This document shows, in pieces, positions 14,283-24,398 of a stretch of 64,000 nucleotides of DNA. The DNA is from DASYAN01 sp034431765 (GTDB lineage: Bacteria > Chloroflexota > Ktedonobacteria > Ktedonobacterales > Ktedonobacteraceae). A program made the translations under genes and the position numbers. The stretch is from the NCBI GenBank assembly GCA_034431765.1, contig DAOUDD010000193.1, positions 1 through 64,000 on the forward strand, written 5' to 3'. The number at the start of each line of letters is the position of its first letter. Position 1 is the first letter of the stretch. Under the pieces are notes generated by a model. It saw only the letters and a program-made list of their open reading frames with translations. It did no database searches and had not been told where the DNA came from.

Positions 14283-16265
14283 ATGAACACAGTACACCTG
14301 GCGCACCAGCTACTTTCTTCTTCTCATATCTATATAGCATATGCCCATTCCATCACCACACAAACAGTTGTACCGCAGGTAAACCTCTTATGGTTCCTGG
14401 CGATCTTCTTACTCTGTGCTCTTATCAGTTTCTTACTCTGCCGCGTAGCAATGGCGCTCTTTCCCAAGTTTCGTAGTGGTGAGCATAAACCTGGCACTCA
14501 TCGACCAGACTTACCAGCAGGTGGACGTGAGATCAAAACGATTGAATTGCCGTTAGTAGGTGGACCTGCGTTTCTCCTTGCCATCCTGGCTGTAGGCATC
14601 AGCGCTGGCTACGTTCTTAACTTCAGCCAGGATCAGTGGACGCTTCTGCTCATTGGCCTTGGTGCAACTGTAGGGTACGCTCTGATTGGCTTTATTGACG
14701 ATTGGAACAAGGTGTATAGCAAAGAAGGGCTATCTGAGTTTAAGAAATTCACTGGTGTATTTACTGTTGGCTGTCTTGCGGCAGTTGCATATTTCTTCCT
14801 GATTCCCGCTAGTGGACAACAATCATATGGAATTTACAAAGACCTACCCATTCTTAATACTTTGTTCTGCCCTCACCCCAACCCCAGAATGACAGATGCC
14901 TGCGATATGAGCTCTCTACAAAGTCCTGTTGCCCACTTTAGCTGGTTGATCTTCCTGATACTGCTCACCGGTGTTGTAGGCAGCCTGACCTCGCTCTCTG
15001 TCGATTTTAGTGATGGCCTTGATGGACTGGCCGGTGGGTTGGTCTTTAGCTCATCACTGGCAATGGGCATTGTTGTGACTGGATTGGTGCAGCAACAGTT
15101 CAATGGAGTTGTCCTGGAAGTACTCGCTCTCCTGGGCGCAGGAGCTGTTCTCGGATACCTTCCACTGAACTGGCCTTCTGCATGGGCAGCACGACGTGGC
15201 AAGGCGAAAAGGCGTGCAAAAATTTACATGGGAGATTGTGGGGCCCTGGGTCTGGGCGGTCTCCTTGCTATGATCGCTATTCTCTCCCGCAATGAATGGT
15301 TGCTTATCATGATCGGTGGAGCCTTCGTGCTTGAGGGACTTTCAGTGGTTATCTCGGCACGTGTTTTAACGCGCCTCTTCCGTCGTCATCTACAGATCTT
15401 GCGATTCGCGAACAACAATGAGTGGGTACCTCATACCGAGTTTCCGCTCCCGTTTCTTGCCACACCACTGCATCACCATTTCGATCTTCTCGGCTGGGAT
15501 CGCCGCCGACTTGTTTACGGAGCATGGGCGCTGGGAGCATGTTTTGCGGCGCTTGGTGTTCTGACCAATCTTTCCCCTTTTTCCTGGCAACGCTACGTTG
15601 GACGCTTTCTCATCTTCCTGCTAGCGGCGGGTATCTGGATGAGTGGTTCGTGGTCAAAATGTTATTTTGTAGGAAAACATCCACCTGAGAGGAGCCGTCG
15701 CAGAAGACTCGCCCTGTACTACGGCTACCCGTACCGTTTTATGGGCCTACGGCTCTTTCATATGGTTGAAGTAATTGAAGCGAGTGAGGATGTGATCGAG
15801 ACACCTGCTGAGGAGGATGCGCTCTGGCAACGCATGTCTATCTTTGATGCCCGCTCAATGCTCGGTTTGTATTGTTATCGCGCAGGCTATTATCCAGCGG
15901 CACTGGCTCAATGGACACGCATACCGGAACGCAATCGAATCCTTCGCCCAGAAATCGTGCGCCTGCTTGCCGAGGTGGATAGCCGCCTGGCGGTGGAGAA
16001 GCAAGAAACGCAGCCGATGCGCAGAGATCAACTCTTTCCACAAGAACCAATTCTCTCAGGAAATTTACCTCCTGCCGACCTTCCCAATCCACATGAGCCT
16101 GTCCGTTATGATGAGACAGACAATGCGGGCTGGAAGAGACGAGACTTGTCCTATGATCAGCCTGACGACGATGAAGATGATAGCACTGATGAACAGAAAG
16201 AAGTGACTGCACCACTTGGTGGAGATATGCTTACCAAAGGCATCTCACAAAATCTCAATAGCTGA
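14283..16265 (+). CDS. mraY: Phospho-N-acetylmuramoyl-pentapeptide transferase MraY with C-terminal extension
   Basis: Integral membrane enzyme making lipid I from UDP-MurNAc-pentapeptide and undecaprenyl phosphate. Seen: catalytic Asp pair in FIDDWNK, DFSDGLDGLAGG, YMGDCGALGLGG, and the MraY-specific histidine motif PLHHHFDLLGW; about ten membrane helices. The start at 14283 follows GGGAG; the ATG at 14244 has no ribosome-binding site. Unlike standard MraY (320-360 aa) it runs to 660 aa. After the HHH motif come two more hydrophobic helices, a cytosolic TPR-like piece (SMLGLYCYRAGYYPAALAQW) and an acidic, Pro-rich disordered tail. It follows murE directly, without murF between. Confidence 0.9.
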   Translation: MNTVHLAHQLLSSSHIYIAYAHSITTQTVVPQVNLLWFLAIFLLCALISFLLCRVAMALFPKFRSGEHKPGTHRPDLPAGGREIKTIELPLVGGPAFLLAILAVGISAGYVLNFSQDQWTLLLIGLGATVGYALIGFIDDWNKVYSKEGLSEFKKFTGVFTVGCLAAVAYFFLIPASGQQSYGIYKDLPILNTLFCPHPNPRMTDACDMSSLQSPVAHFSWLIFLILLTGVVGSLTSLSVDFSDGLDGLAGGLVFSSSLAMGIVVTGLVQQQFNGVVLEVLALLGAGAVLGYLPLNWPSAWAARRGKAKRRAKIYMGDCGALGLGGLLAMIAILSRNEWLLIMIGGAFVLEGLSVVISARVLTRLFRRHLQILRFANNNEWVPHTEFPLPFLATPLHHHFDLLGWDRRRLVYGAWALGACFAALGVLTNLSPFSWQRYVGRFLIFLLAAGIWMSGSWSKCYFVGKHPPERSRRRRLALYYGYPYRFMGLRLFHMVEVIEASEDVIETPAEEDALWQRMSIFDARSMLGLYCYRAGYYPAALAQWTRIPERNRILRPEIVRLLAEVDSRLAVEKQETQPMRRDQLFPQEPILSGNLPPADLPNPHEPVRYDETDNAGWKRRDLSYDQPDDDEDDSTDEQKEVTAPLGGDMLTKGISQNLNS

Positions 16266-16437
16266 CCCGATAGTGCTTTCTTTCGACGTCTTCTATCTGG
16301 ATCCTAAATAGATCAAGTTACTGGCAAAGAAGGAATTTCACTATTCATGTCTACAGTTCCCATCACACAGCGATCAGGTAATACTTTCAATTCCTTTTTC
16401 TACTGACGTTTTATAGTATTTTCTGAGGAGAATTTGT

Positions 16438-17067
16438 ATGAAACTGGCTATTTTTGGAGCAACGGGTCGTACAGGTCTTCCATTAGTTCGACAAGCTCTG
16501 AAGGCAGGTCATGACGTTGTTGGACTTGTACGCAATCCTGCAAAAATGTCGATTCAGCATCCCCACCTCACACTTGTGCAAGGTGATGTTCTCAACGAGA
16601 GCGATGTCGAAAAGGTAGTTCAGGGAGCAGATGCAGTTATCAGCGTTTTGGGACAGGAGAAAGGTTCGCCCGCCAATCTACAAACCGCTGGTATACACAA
16701 TATCATCGTTGCAATGAAGAAGTACGGGGTGAGTCGCCTTGTGAGTCTGACAGGAGCAGGCGTAGACGCACCACAGGATCAGCCGAAGCTAATCAATCAT
16801 ATCATCAAATTTGCACTTAAGACGATGGCGGCCCAGGTGTTGAAGGATGGAGCACAGCATGTGGAAGAGATTCGCGCAAGTGGTCTGGATTGGGTTGTTG
16901 TACGTGGTCCAATGCTGAACGAAGGACCGCATACAGGGAAATATCGCGTCGGCTGGGTGGGCGTGAATACAGGTGCACGCATTTCGCGGGAAGATGTAGC
17001 CGATTTCCTGCTAAAACAGGTCACAGACACGCGCTATCTTCAGCAGATGCCGATGATCAGCGACTAA
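16438..17067 (+). CDS. NAD(P)-binding SDR/NmrA-like protein
   Basis: 209-aa Rossmann-fold protein of the atypical short-chain dehydrogenase group (NAD(P)H-binding, YwnB/BLVRB-like). Seen: N-terminal GATGRTGLPLVRQALKAGH (Gly-rich dinucleotide loop), GDVLNESDV, AVISVLG and the LVSLTGAGVD strand. The typical Tyr-x3-Lys pair is absent, as in other NmrA-like members. Strong ribosome-binding site (GAGGAGA). The reaction is not predictable. Convergent with the CHAT-STAND gene, with only one base between stop codons. Confidence 0.85.
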   Translation: MKLAIFGATGRTGLPLVRQALKAGHDVVGLVRNPAKMSIQHPHLTLVQGDVLNESDVEKVVQGADAVISVLGQEKGSPANLQTAGIHNIIVAMKKYGVSRLVSLTGAGVDAPQDQPKLINHIIKFALKTMAAQVLKDGAQHVEEIRASGLDWVVVRGPMLNEGPHTGKYRVGWVGVNTGARISREDVADFLLKQVTDTRYLQQMPMISD

Positions 17068-17068
17068 A

Positions 17069-20000
17069 TCAAGACACTATATCTTGTTTTACTCGTGCAG
17101 CATACTCTTCCTCCAGGTGATGTGTTAAGACTATGCTTTCAATATGCTGTTGTATCTGTGTTCCAAGAGGAAGACCTTGCTGCTTTGCCAGGGTATATGC
17201 AAAGTGCCAGCAGTGAAGTGCATCTGTATACTGTTGCTCTGCCTCACGCAGCATTCCCAGGTGAAAAAGCACTAGAGATTGCTCAGCAGGAAGTTCCAGA
17301 TCGGTAACTATCTGCTGAGCTTCTTTATAACACTGTTCCGCATGGGGAAAATGCGTGAGTATGCGTGCAACATCGCCTGAACCACACAGTGCTCGTGCAT
17401 ACAGAAGTTGTGCACCTTGTGAACGAGAGAGTACGGCAGCTCGCTCATACATATCTTTTGCCTCAAGATACTCTCCCAGAGCCAGCCAGAGTGCACCTGA
17501 TGAGAGAAAAACATGAGCAGAATCAAGACGATTTCCTTCAGGTGTTAGTAAAGCTTGTGCCTCTTCGTAATACTCGCGTGCTGGAGAAAACTGTTGTTTT
17601 TGCAAGAGTATATCTCCAATTGCACACAGCGCACGGGCCTTTCCCCGCACAATTCCTAGACCTTGAAAGAGTGCGTTTGCCTCACTGCACAGCTTCTCTG
17701 CCAGTTCAAGTTCTCCTACTGCAAGCTGCACTAATCCAGTATTAAGCAGGACCCAGGCCAGATTTGTATGTGATTGAAGCGCAGTGAAGCGAGATTGAGC
17801 AGAGGAATAATCCTGAAGCGCAGGCCTATACTCACCATGAATAGCAGCAACTTTTCCACGACCGTAGAGACTAGCAGCCTGTCCCTCTTGCTCGTCAAGA
17901 TCCTGAAATGCTTGTAAGCTCTGAGAAAAGGCCATTTTTGCTTCTGCATAGCGATCTGAGGAGAGAAACACCTCACCCATCACAACCTGGATCCACGCCT
18001 CGCCGCGCCTATTTGCACTATTTTGAAAGGCTTCACGTGCCTCCTGGGCATAGTTTAAAGCTTGCACTACATCACCATTCTCGCTGGCTAAGCGGGCCAG
18101 TTCATAGAGTGTCCAGGCAACATCGTCAGTACTAGCATATAAGCGCAGCAGCGCAAGGCTACTTCCAAGATAGGCCTGAGCTTCCACATAGTGGCCTGCT
18201 TGACGTGATAGAGCACCGAGACAGGCTTGTATCTGCCCTTCGGCCACTTGATCATTTAAACGCGCTGCATGCAAAGCCGCTCGTCGTACTATAGCAAGCA
18301 GCTCAGAGGAGAAACCTCGGCTTCCCCAGACTCGTACGGCACGCACGGCAATGGCAGTTGCTTCACGCAGGTCATCAGCTTCCCCGGCGGCTTCGTTGTG
18401 CTCAAAAGCTGCCAGTAATTCTTCCTGCGTGGGTTTGACGAGATTTGTATAGTATGCAGCAACGACACGATGAACACGTCGTTTCTCCTCAAGAGAAAGA
18501 TGCGCAAGGGCAAAATGTCGTACCTGGCTGTGAATAGTGTACACCTGACTATCAAATTGCATGAATGAGGCCTGTACCAGCTCATCGCGTGCAGCCCGCC
18601 AATGGCGCTGCAACGACACAGGAGTCGCTTCATCCTCTATCAAGTCTTTGCTCCCTGGCAGCGAAGATACGTGCAGGTATTCTTGCGGAGGAAGATGGAC
18701 ATTTGAAGAGACTAACAAGAGAATCTGTTCACGATTGAATGGAAGTTGAAAAGCTGCGAGATAGGACAACAACAAACGAGCATGAGCTGTTAGACGGTTA
18801 TAAGAAACCTCTAACACAGCTTGCATACCAGCTAAAGAACTGGTACGCAAATCATCGCGGACTTCCTCTAAAGAGCGTGTTGCCGCCTCAGGCGTGTAAA
18901 TCCTGCCATTAATTGAACGTGCGGTACCAAAAATAAGTTCAGCGCCAAGAGGTGAACCATCCAGAAGTTTACAAATTTCACGCAGAACTTGCTGTTGACG
19001 AGGATTCTCTAGATGGATGTGCTGGTCCAGCCCACTCTCTGACGCCAATACGGAGAAGAGATTTAGCAAGTCATCATTTGTCATCCTATTCAGATGATAT
19101 TCATACCAGGAACAATGCAGCATCCCCTCCACCTGCATATTTTGAGGATTTAAGCGTGACGTTACCAACACTATTACCTCTTGTGGTAATGCTGAAAGAA
19201 AACGGAGCCAGCTTTCCAGCTCAACACGGTCTTTTATCTCCTCAAAGCTATCGAGCAAGAGAAGACATGGTAGTTCGCGACTGGCAAGTGCTCTCAACGT
19301 ATTCTGTACCTGACGGGCACGAGACATAGCATCAACAGACGTAGCAGTGCGCACAGGCAGGTGAAGCGCTAAAGCTATTTCAGCTATTGCATCACTAAAT
19401 AGCTTTCCATTTTGGAGTGAGACACCTATAATGCCACCCTGAAAAGTATCACGATTGCACCGTACCACTTCTAAAGCGACAGCGCTCTTTCCAATACCTG
19501 CTGGTCCTGTTAAAGCGACGTGATGTGTCCTTTGAGTTGACCGCATACTACTATGAGTATCCAGCACATTCTTGAAATCATTCCCATTTCCACCCGTAAG
19601 ACGTGTGAGCAGTTTATCGAAATCCTGCAGCTCGCGTTCGCGACCAACAAAATTAGCAGGTGGCCCCAGGTGAGCCAGAGGATGAGCAACCTTTTGCATT
19701 GCCTCTTCAGTTATAAGAAATGGAACTGGTGCCTCTTCCCCTTCGGCAACAAGCCGGTAGAGTACCGGAACAAACCAGCTCTTCTGCTGCATTGAGAGCA
19801 GCGCCTGTCGTGCACGAGCCAATGCCTCCTCAATTGCACGACCACCAGCCAGTGCCTCATAAAAATGATACACAAAAGTGGGACTGAGATCATCCTGCAG
19901 TGAGAAAGGCATGGCTACAACAGCCGGAACCTGCGCAGTCACAAGCGCTGTAGCTAGTGTTGCATCAACTGCTGGACGAGACGACCCAGTGAGACGTGAA

Positions 20001-21094
20001 GACGTCGAAGAGCGATTTTTTTGCGTATTTCCTGTGGCCTTCTCCGCGCCAGCTATTGCTGCCGTATCACAAGCTGCGAAGACAGCAAGTCGCACATCAC
20101 TACTCAGTAAAACATTGCGCAGCGAGTGCGTATCGACAAAACGATTGCTTCCATCCTCATCACAGAAACAGAGATACGTTTGCGCTTGCTCACGTGTAAG
20201 GGGGGCTTGACACTGCTCACATTTCCTGGTATCGGGTGCATTCATCTTGCCACATGCATCATCAGGACACAGTCTTCCGTAGGCACCATGCCCATCGAAA
20301 TGAATCGCATAGCAAGGGATCGTTGTATCGCTATCATTAAGCATACTAGCGCCGCCATAGGCGTTTAAGTAGCGTACAAATTGACTGAAGGTTGGTGGCT
20401 CCAAACGATCCAGAAAGAGTTGTCCTGAGTCGATTAATGGCTGTAAGGCCTGCTCCATTGCCTCAAAGCTACGTTCTGTTTCTAGAGCAACACAATCAGA
20501 TGGACAGGCAGAAATATAAAGGAGACGAAATGGTGGATGTACCGGCAATTCACAACCAATAGCGGTATCGGGACGCAAGAGAATACGACTAAGAGTAAAG
20601 ACACCCGACACAAGGAGAAAGTGATCTCCGTTGTGCAGCAGTTCCCAGGGATAGCGTATAAACTCTTCGCAGCCAGGACCAAAGCTTAATGTAAGGGCAA
20701 CTGTACCACGCCGCTTGAGCGTGCGCTGAATGACTGCCCGTACCATACCTGGTACAGACTGCTCACTAACCAAGCGAGGGAGTGAAGAAGTTGATGGCTC
20801 CAGACAACAGAGAGCGGCGAAGAGGCGTTGCCCTATCTCACGCAATTCCTCATCACGACTATCCAGGCTGCCTAACTTTTTCTGCAATGCACTTAACTGA
20901 CGACCAGTGTAAGGGGGGATAAACTTGTCTCGTACGATACGACTTGACCGACTTTCTTTCGCCTGAACCTCGTATGTTCCATCCTCTTGTCGGTGGAAGA
21001 CGATGTTAAGTGTCTCGCCCATGCGTTCTAATTTCTCGCGTTTGTGTTGATAGGACAGTAGGAGAACAATGTGCCTATAGAGATAAAGAACCAC
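17069..21094 (-). CDS. CHAT protease-STAND NTPase-TPR protein with inserted zinc ribbon
   Basis: 1341-aa signal-transduction protein. Domains in order: CHAT (caspase-like) peptidase at about residues 110-440, with catalytic His in HFDGHG (about 266) and Cys in FAACDTA (about 340); STAND/NB-ARC-type ATPase with P-loop TGPAGIGKS (about 527), Walker B LLLLDSFEE and VTSRL sensor; winged-helix region; then about ten TPR-like repeats in the last 450 residues. Between the CHAT His and Cys lies a four-cysteine zinc ribbon (CPDDAC...CEQC, about 273-295). CHAT-STAND-TPR proteins are linked to regulated proteolysis, cell death or phage defence; the role here is unknown. GTG start at 21094 behind AAAGGA; an ATG at 21022 is an alternative. 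An extended -10 motif lies just upstream. Confidence 0.88.
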   Translation of the reverse strand: MVLYLYRHIVLLLSYQHKREKLERMGETLNIVFHRQEDGTYEVQAKESRSSRIVRDKFIPPYTGRQLSALQKKLGSLDSRDEELREIGQRLFAALCCLEPSTSSLPRLVSEQSVPGMVRAVIQRTLKRRGTVALTLSFGPGCEEFIRYPWELLHNGDHFLLVSGVFTLSRILLRPDTAIGCELPVHPPFRLLYISACPSDCVALETERSFEAMEQALQPLIDSGQLFLDRLEPPTFSQFVRYLNAYGGASMLNDSDTTIPCYAIHFDGHGAYGRLCPDDACGKMNAPDTRKCEQCQAPLTREQAQTYLCFCDEDGSNRFVDTHSLRNVLLSSDVRLAVFAACDTAAIAGAEKATGNTQKNRSSTSSRLTGSSRPAVDATLATALVTAQVPAVVAMPFSLQDDLSPTFVYHFYEALAGGRAIEEALARARQALLSMQQKSWFVPVLYRLVAEGEEAPVPFLITEEAMQKVAHPLAHLGPPANFVGRERELQDFDKLLTRLTGGNGNDFKNVLDTHSSMRSTQRTHHVALTGPAGIGKSAVALEVVRCNRDTFQGGIIGVSLQNGKLFSDAIAEIALALHLPVRTATSVDAMSRARQVQNTLRALASRELPCLLLLDSFEEIKDRVELESWLRFLSALPQEVIVLVTSRLNPQNMQVEGMLHCSWYEYHLNRMTNDDLLNLFSVLASESGLDQHIHLENPRQQQVLREICKLLDGSPLGAELIFGTARSINGRIYTPEAATRSLEEVRDDLRTSSLAGMQAVLEVSYNRLTAHARLLLSYLAAFQLPFNREQILLLVSSNVHLPPQEYLHVSSLPGSKDLIEDEATPVSLQRHWRAARDELVQASFMQFDSQVYTIHSQVRHFALAHLSLEEKRRVHRVVAAYYTNLVKPTQEELLAAFEHNEAAGEADDLREATAIAVRAVRVWGSRGFSSELLAIVRRAALHAARLNDQVAEGQIQACLGALSRQAGHYVEAQAYLGSSLALLRLYASTDDVAWTLYELARLASENGDVVQALNYAQEAREAFQNSANRRGEAWIQVVMGEVFLSSDRYAEAKMAFSQSLQAFQDLDEQEGQAASLYGRGKVAAIHGEYRPALQDYSSAQSRFTALQSHTNLAWVLLNTGLVQLAVGELELAEKLCSEANALFQGLGIVRGKARALCAIGDILLQKQQFSPAREYYEEAQALLTPEGNRLDSAHVFLSSGALWLALGEYLEAKDMYERAAVLSRSQGAQLLYARALCGSGDVARILTHFPHAEQCYKEAQQIVTDLELPAEQSLVLFHLGMLREAEQQYTDALHCWHFAYTLAKQQGLPLGTQIQQHIESIVLTHHLEEEYAARVKQDIVS

Positions 21095-21125
21095 TACGTC
21101 CTTTAGAAGCCCTTTTTCTCTCTAT

Positions 21126-21136
21126 AGTATAGCATA
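21126..21136 (-). promoter_or_regulatory. Extended -10 promoter element (CHAT-STAND gene)
   Basis: TATGCTATACT on the minus strand, 32 nt upstream of the GTG start. It is identical to the 11-mers at 35270-35280 and 39411-39421. No good -35 box at normal spacing, as expected for extended -10 promoters. Confidence 0.45.
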
Positions 21137-21177
21137 TAGTTCTTCTAAGCTGCTGTGATCTATTTCACTATTCGATC

Positions 21178-22482
21178 TCACTCGCCCCAGTAAAGTTCGA
21201 CTTTGCCAAAACGAACTGTATCACCAACCTTGACACCTGCATCTTCAAGAGCTTTGGTCACACCATTTTTCTCTAGCATTACTTGCAAACGAGCCATTCC
21301 CTGCTCGCTCTCTGGATCTGTCATATTCACCAGGCGCTCAACACGTTTGCCACGGACAACATAGACACCATTTTCTTTCGTCACGGTAAAAGCATCTGCT
21401 GGTTGAGGACGCAGGACAGGACCTTGCATATCGGCAACAGAAAGGCTAGCAGCGCGTTCGGCCTCCTCCTGCTGAATCTCTCGTAAACGCCTGGCAGCGA
21501 AATCCATCAACGCATTTGTATCCTGATGAGCGACAGCAGAGATTGCAAAGACGGGATAGCCAGCCTCCTCTGCTTTGGCTTTTAGCATCGGCCAGTGCTC
21601 ACGGGCTTCAGATGTGTCGATCTTGTTAAGCACCACAATCTGGGGACGTTGCGCAAGCTGTTGGTCGTATTCACGTAGCTCACGATTGATCGTCTGAAAA
21701 TCCTCCCAGGGATCACGCTCAGGGGCAGCACCGTCAAGCATATGGATGAGCAGGCGCGTTCGCTGGATATGACGCAGAAATTCGTGACCCAACCCGACAC
21801 CTTGAGCCGCTCCCTCAATCAGTCCGGGAATATCAGCCAGTACAAAGCTAAACCCATCACCGTTGCGAGGCTGACCCACCTCCACGACACCAAGATTTGG
21901 CGCAAGCGTTGTAAATGGATAATCGGCTATTTTGGGACGTGCTGCCGTCACAACTGAGAGTAGTGTCGATTTCCCAGCGTTGGGATAACCCACCAGGCCC
22001 ACATCAGCAATCAGACGAAGCTCAAGTGTAATCCAGCGCTCCTCGCCAGGCTCACCTCTCTGCGCTTCCTTTGGAGCTTGATTCGTTGCTGTGGCGAAAT
22101 GTACGTTTCCCAGCCCGCCACGACCTCCGCGAGCTACCATAACACGCTGCCCTGATTCTAGCAAATCTGCAATCACCTCGTGAGTATCTGCATCGCGAAT
22201 AATTGTTCCACACGGCACTTGCATCACCACGTCCTCGCCTTTCGCACCATGCATCTTTTGTCTTGCGCCCGCTTCACCAGCGCCAGCTTTAAATTGCTGC
22301 CGATAACGATAATCTATCAAAGTATTTAAATTATGCGTCGCTTCAACGTACACGCTGCCACCTCGCCCACCATCACCACCATCAGGTCCACCAAAGGCGG
22401 CAAACTTCTCGTGACGGAAATGCGCGGATCCATTGCCCCCATCACCGGCTTTCACATAAATTTTTGTATGATCGTATAACAT
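21178..22482 (-). CDS. obgE: GTPase ObgE/CgtA
   Basis: Conserved GTPase acting in 50S ribosome assembly and stress control. Seen: Gly-rich Obg fold (KAGDGGNGSAHFRHEKFAAFGGPDGG-type N-terminus), G1 GYPNAGKSTLL, G2/G3 DYPFTTLAPNLG and DIPGLIEGA, G4 NKID, G5 ISAVAHQ, and a C-terminal OCT domain with FGKVELYWGE at the end. 434 aa from the ATG at 22482, which starts the conserved MLYDHTKIYV. A longer frame reaches 22557 but adds 25 non-conserved residues. Confidence 0.95.
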   Translation of the reverse strand: MLYDHTKIYVKAGDGGNGSAHFRHEKFAAFGGPDGGDGGRGGSVYVEATHNLNTLIDYRYRQQFKAGAGEAGARQKMHGAKGEDVVMQVPCGTIIRDADTHEVIADLLESGQRVMVARGGRGGLGNVHFATATNQAPKEAQRGEPGEERWITLELRLIADVGLVGYPNAGKSTLLSVVTAARPKIADYPFTTLAPNLGVVEVGQPRNGDGFSFVLADIPGLIEGAAQGVGLGHEFLRHIQRTRLLIHMLDGAAPERDPWEDFQTINRELREYDQQLAQRPQIVVLNKIDTSEAREHWPMLKAKAEEAGYPVFAISAVAHQDTNALMDFAARRLREIQQEEAERAASLSVADMQGPVLRPQPADAFTVTKENGVYVVRGKRVERLVNMTDPESEQGMARLQVMLEKNGVTKALEDAGVKVGDTVRFGKVELYWGE

Positions 22483-22587
22483 GCTCGTATCTCTATTTCT
22501 TCCTACAGCACATAACAAGATGCACAACTCTATTCGCGGCGCAACGAAGTATATCACAAAAGAGCGAGAAGGGGTAGCCTTATCCTT

Positions 22588-24222
22588 CTACGGTGATGCG
22601 GTCCAATCTCCCCAGCCACCAATATCGGTATTACACTGCCCATCACGCCCAAGGCTACAATACGTGCCTGACATTGTGCCATTACCCTGTACTTGACCGG
22701 TGAAGAAGAGAGGAGCCAGACCGGCATAGCTAGGGACGGTAAATGAAATTTTGCTGTCTGTCGTAACCGACCCGATAAAAGTATCACTTGCTACTAGTCC
22801 TGGACCAACAGCAAATTTTCCATTGATTGCTCCATTATTCTGTTGAATTCGTGAAAGAACCATCGTTCCATTAGTGGGAGGGCGTGTGTATTTATTAACA
22901 AGGCTACCATTATAGGTTGAACTCAGTAAAGGATAGCTTCCCGGCGCTGGTGCTGAAGGCGAGGAAGACTGAGGTGTTTCTGTAGGTGTGGCCGTGGTAG
23001 TATTCTCAGCAGTTGGCGTCGCAGTTACTGTCGGCGTCGTCACAGCGCGTGTGGCACTGCTTTGTCTCACAGTAGGCGAGAGTTTCGTAGCAGACGAGTT
23101 GGAAAAAATGGCTGGGAAATGGACTAGCCCGGTTACCCAAAGTACGCCTGAGAGTAAGGTGAGCAGGATCAGAAAAGGCAGTACAAGAAACCACAAGCTT
23201 CTACGCTTACCCGTAGCTTGTGCTGATAAAGAACGCTGAGCAGGTGTTAATGGACGCACCACTACTGATACAGGCGTCGTTGTTACAGATTCAACAGGTG
23301 TCACTTTAGCAGTACGGCGAGCAGGAGATGAAGCGGGAGGAGTGACATCTTCGGTCTGTATCTCTGGAGCCTGCACTGCTTGCCAGAACTCCTTCACACT
23401 AGAGAAGCGATCCTCACTCTTGATCAACATCGCGCGTTGAATTGCATCAGCAACAGTTTTAGGCAAGGTTGGAACAAGTGCATTGACAGGCTCCAGAGGA
23501 TCAACATGCCGACTTCCTAATTGTGTCATACGTTGCAGGGCATCAGCTGGGATGACGCCAGTGAGGAGCACATAGAACGTTGCCGCCAGACCATAAATAT
23601 CAGTAGCGAGGTTAGTACCACTGGCATACTGTTCTGGCGCGCCATATCCCGGAGAACAGCGACGCACGGCAGTTGTCGTCGCCTCCGTATCGTATTCCTT
23701 CGCAATACCAAAATCAACTAGTGATGTTTCGTTACTTGAGGTGGACACAATAATATTTGCGGGTTTGATATCACGATGCACAATCGGCGGCTGTTGACTA
23801 TGCAAATAGCCTATTGCATCAACTATCGGAGCCATTAACTGTAGAACACGTTCGAGAGGAAAACGACCCTCAGGCTGCTGACGACGTAGCACCTCTAGAT
23901 TCGTACCTTCGATATAATCCATTAAGATCGAGGCTCGATAGTGAGCATCATCATTGAAGGTACGATACACACGCGGAAGTGAGGGGTGGTCAAGGCGCTG
24001 CAATACCTGTCCTTCAAAAATAAAATGTTCACGCTCACGCCGACTTGGGTCAACGACCTCTTTTAGTGCAAACAGATTCCCTTTAACGCGCAGATCACGC
24101 ACGAGATAGACTGCACCAAATCCTCCCTTCCCCAGCAATTCTTCTATGCGATAGCGATCCTGCACAGCGCTACCTATAGGGCGCGTGAGATGGACATCTT
24201 GCACAACTACACCTCGTGTCAT
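22588..24222 (-). CDS. Transmembrane Ser/Thr kinase with extracellular beta-type domain (copy 1)
   Basis: 544-aa PknB-type receptor kinase. Kinase domain about residues 24-290: glycine loop GKGGFGAVY, HRDIKPANI, DFG, and the activation segment CSPGYGAPEQYASGT. A basic, Pro-rich linker is followed by one membrane helix (about 340-365), a Thr/Ser/Pro-rich stalk (TPTVTATPTAENTTTATPTE region) and a 110-residue outside domain with two Cys (GTYCSLGRDGQC) ending GGWGDWTASP. The same outside domain ends the next gene upstream (24399-26132), so the two arose by duplication. The sensed ligand is unknown. Confidence 0.93.
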   Translation of the reverse strand: MTRGVVVQDVHLTRPIGSAVQDRYRIEELLGKGGFGAVYLVRDLRVKGNLFALKEVVDPSRREREHFIFEGQVLQRLDHPSLPRVYRTFNDDAHYRASILMDYIEGTNLEVLRRQQPEGRFPLERVLQLMAPIVDAIGYLHSQQPPIVHRDIKPANIIVSTSSNETSLVDFGIAKEYDTEATTTAVRRCSPGYGAPEQYASGTNLATDIYGLAATFYVLLTGVIPADALQRMTQLGSRHVDPLEPVNALVPTLPKTVADAIQRAMLIKSEDRFSSVKEFWQAVQAPEIQTEDVTPPASSPARRTAKVTPVESVTTTPVSVVVRPLTPAQRSLSAQATGKRRSLWFLVLPFLILLTLLSGVLWVTGLVHFPAIFSNSSATKLSPTVRQSSATRAVTTPTVTATPTAENTTTATPTETPQSSSPSAPAPGSYPLLSSTYNGSLVNKYTRPPTNGTMVLSRIQQNNGAINGKFAVGPGLVASDTFIGSVTTDSKISFTVPSYAGLAPLFFTGQVQGNGTMSGTYCSLGRDGQCNTDIGGWGDWTASP

Positions 24223-24398
24223 AAAAAAATTACGTCAAAGCACTTATATTCTATTCCAGAAAATATGCTTCCTTAATAAACACCCCTTTTTATGTATACT
24301 GAATAATTGGAGGAATAGCACAGATATCTAAGAACAACACGGAGCTTCCCACGTTCAAGTTTCAAAGGCCCAACATGATCTGCTAGAGAGAACGCGCG

